DNA of 64,000 nt, from assembly GCF_901933205.1 (NCBI RefSeq), contig NC_044581.1:14849501-14913500 (forward strand), read 5' to 3'. Source of the DNA: Camarhynchus parvulus. Lineage: Eukaryota > Chordata > Aves > Passeriformes > Thraupidae. Below, one piece after another: positions 63,501 through 64,000 of this stretch. Each line of letters starts with the position of its first letter. Within the stretch, counting starts at the first letter, position 1. The notes below the pieces were generated by a model. That model did no database searches. It was given only the letters and a program-made list of their open reading frames with translations, and was not told the origin of the DNA. A program made the position numbers and the translations under genes.

Positions 63501-64000
63501 CTCCTGCTCTGTCACCAGCTTTGTACACCAAAGCCTCAGCAGCACAGAGCTGGGTTCCTCAGCATCAAGGGTCAAGATTTTTTCTTCTCATCAAAAAAAT
63601 TAACCAAGCCACCCCTCTCCCTCCAAAGCCCCACCCAGCAGGAGTGGAGTAACCAACCAAAATGATGCCAAGCTGTAATCAGTAATGCTGATATGCTGTG
63701 AATTTTGGAGAAAGATCAAAAAAAGCAAATTTTGTGATGGGGTCTCAAGTAATATTAAACCTAGAAATATCAAAGGGCTGATGGCCTCACAGGGGTGGGG
63801 CAATGCCTGAAAGGTATGACATTCCTATGCATTATTGAATACTATGCATGTTTGCTCATCCCCTTGAAAGAGTAAGAGCCATGCAACACAGAGCATCTGC
63901 CACTAGTTGTGAAATTCCTGGAAATGCAAAGAAGAAAAGAAAAAAAGTTTATCTCTAAATAAAACAAAACATGGGAAGTTGCTTCTTTTTGCTAAGTCAC
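60525..64000. other. Intergenic stretch without recognised genes
   Basis: AT-rich with GC-richer islets at 62220-62350 and 63420-63650. No motif-bearing frame, RNA gene or repeat family is recognised. Confidence 0.5.

Overview
The window looks like vertebrate, very probably avian, nuclear DNA. It is AT-rich and mostly non-coding. It carries poly-A/T tracts and TG/CA microsatellites. Its only readily recognised retrotransposons are CR1-type LINE fragments, with the family's typical TGATTCTGTGA-like 3' tails, on both strands. I see no SINE, no tRNA, no CRISPR array and no bacterial-style gene. I cannot tell which bird it is.

The only protein-coding segment I can support is one terminal exon on the + strand at 31045-31280. 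It completes an HTG linker, encodes one C2H2 zinc finger and a basic tail, and then stops. My best match from memory is ZNF536, a neural transcriptional repressor. The gene-level name is less certain than the zinc-finger call. If right, 1-31044 is part of a long last intron, 31281 to about 34095 is a candidate 3' UTR with a good distal poly(A) site, and the rest is downstream intergenic DNA. Known vertebrate synteny would put TSHZ3 further on, outside the window.

Layout. 1-8900: AT-rich intron with GC-richer islets. 8905-8978: CR1 tail. 10060-11480: an isolated CpG island holding a 56-bp and a 58-bp minisatellite and a strong CTCF-like motif. 11722-11880: CR1 on the minus strand. 12290-16080: sequence that reads like conserved non-coding elements, with a 26-bp palindrome. 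20150-21640 and 26290-27300: similar blocks. 27426-27510: a nearly complete RNA-type hairpin. 29034-29510: CR1 on the minus strand. 30514-30602: an old palindromic interspersed repeat. 31045-31280: the exon. 31530-31579: a CA/TG inverted repeat. 34074: distal poly(A) signal. 39060-39160: CR1 tail. 41575-42480: an older LINE remnant. 43065-43515: a 45-bp minisatellite. 56406-56477: a second old palindromic repeat. 59740-60120: a block with an octamer and TAAT motifs.

No operon-like relation exists here. Any functional link would be regulatory: non-coding blocks and CTCF-like sites in and beyond the long intron of a developmental transcription-factor gene. That is inferred from composition and motifs and has not been tested by alignment.
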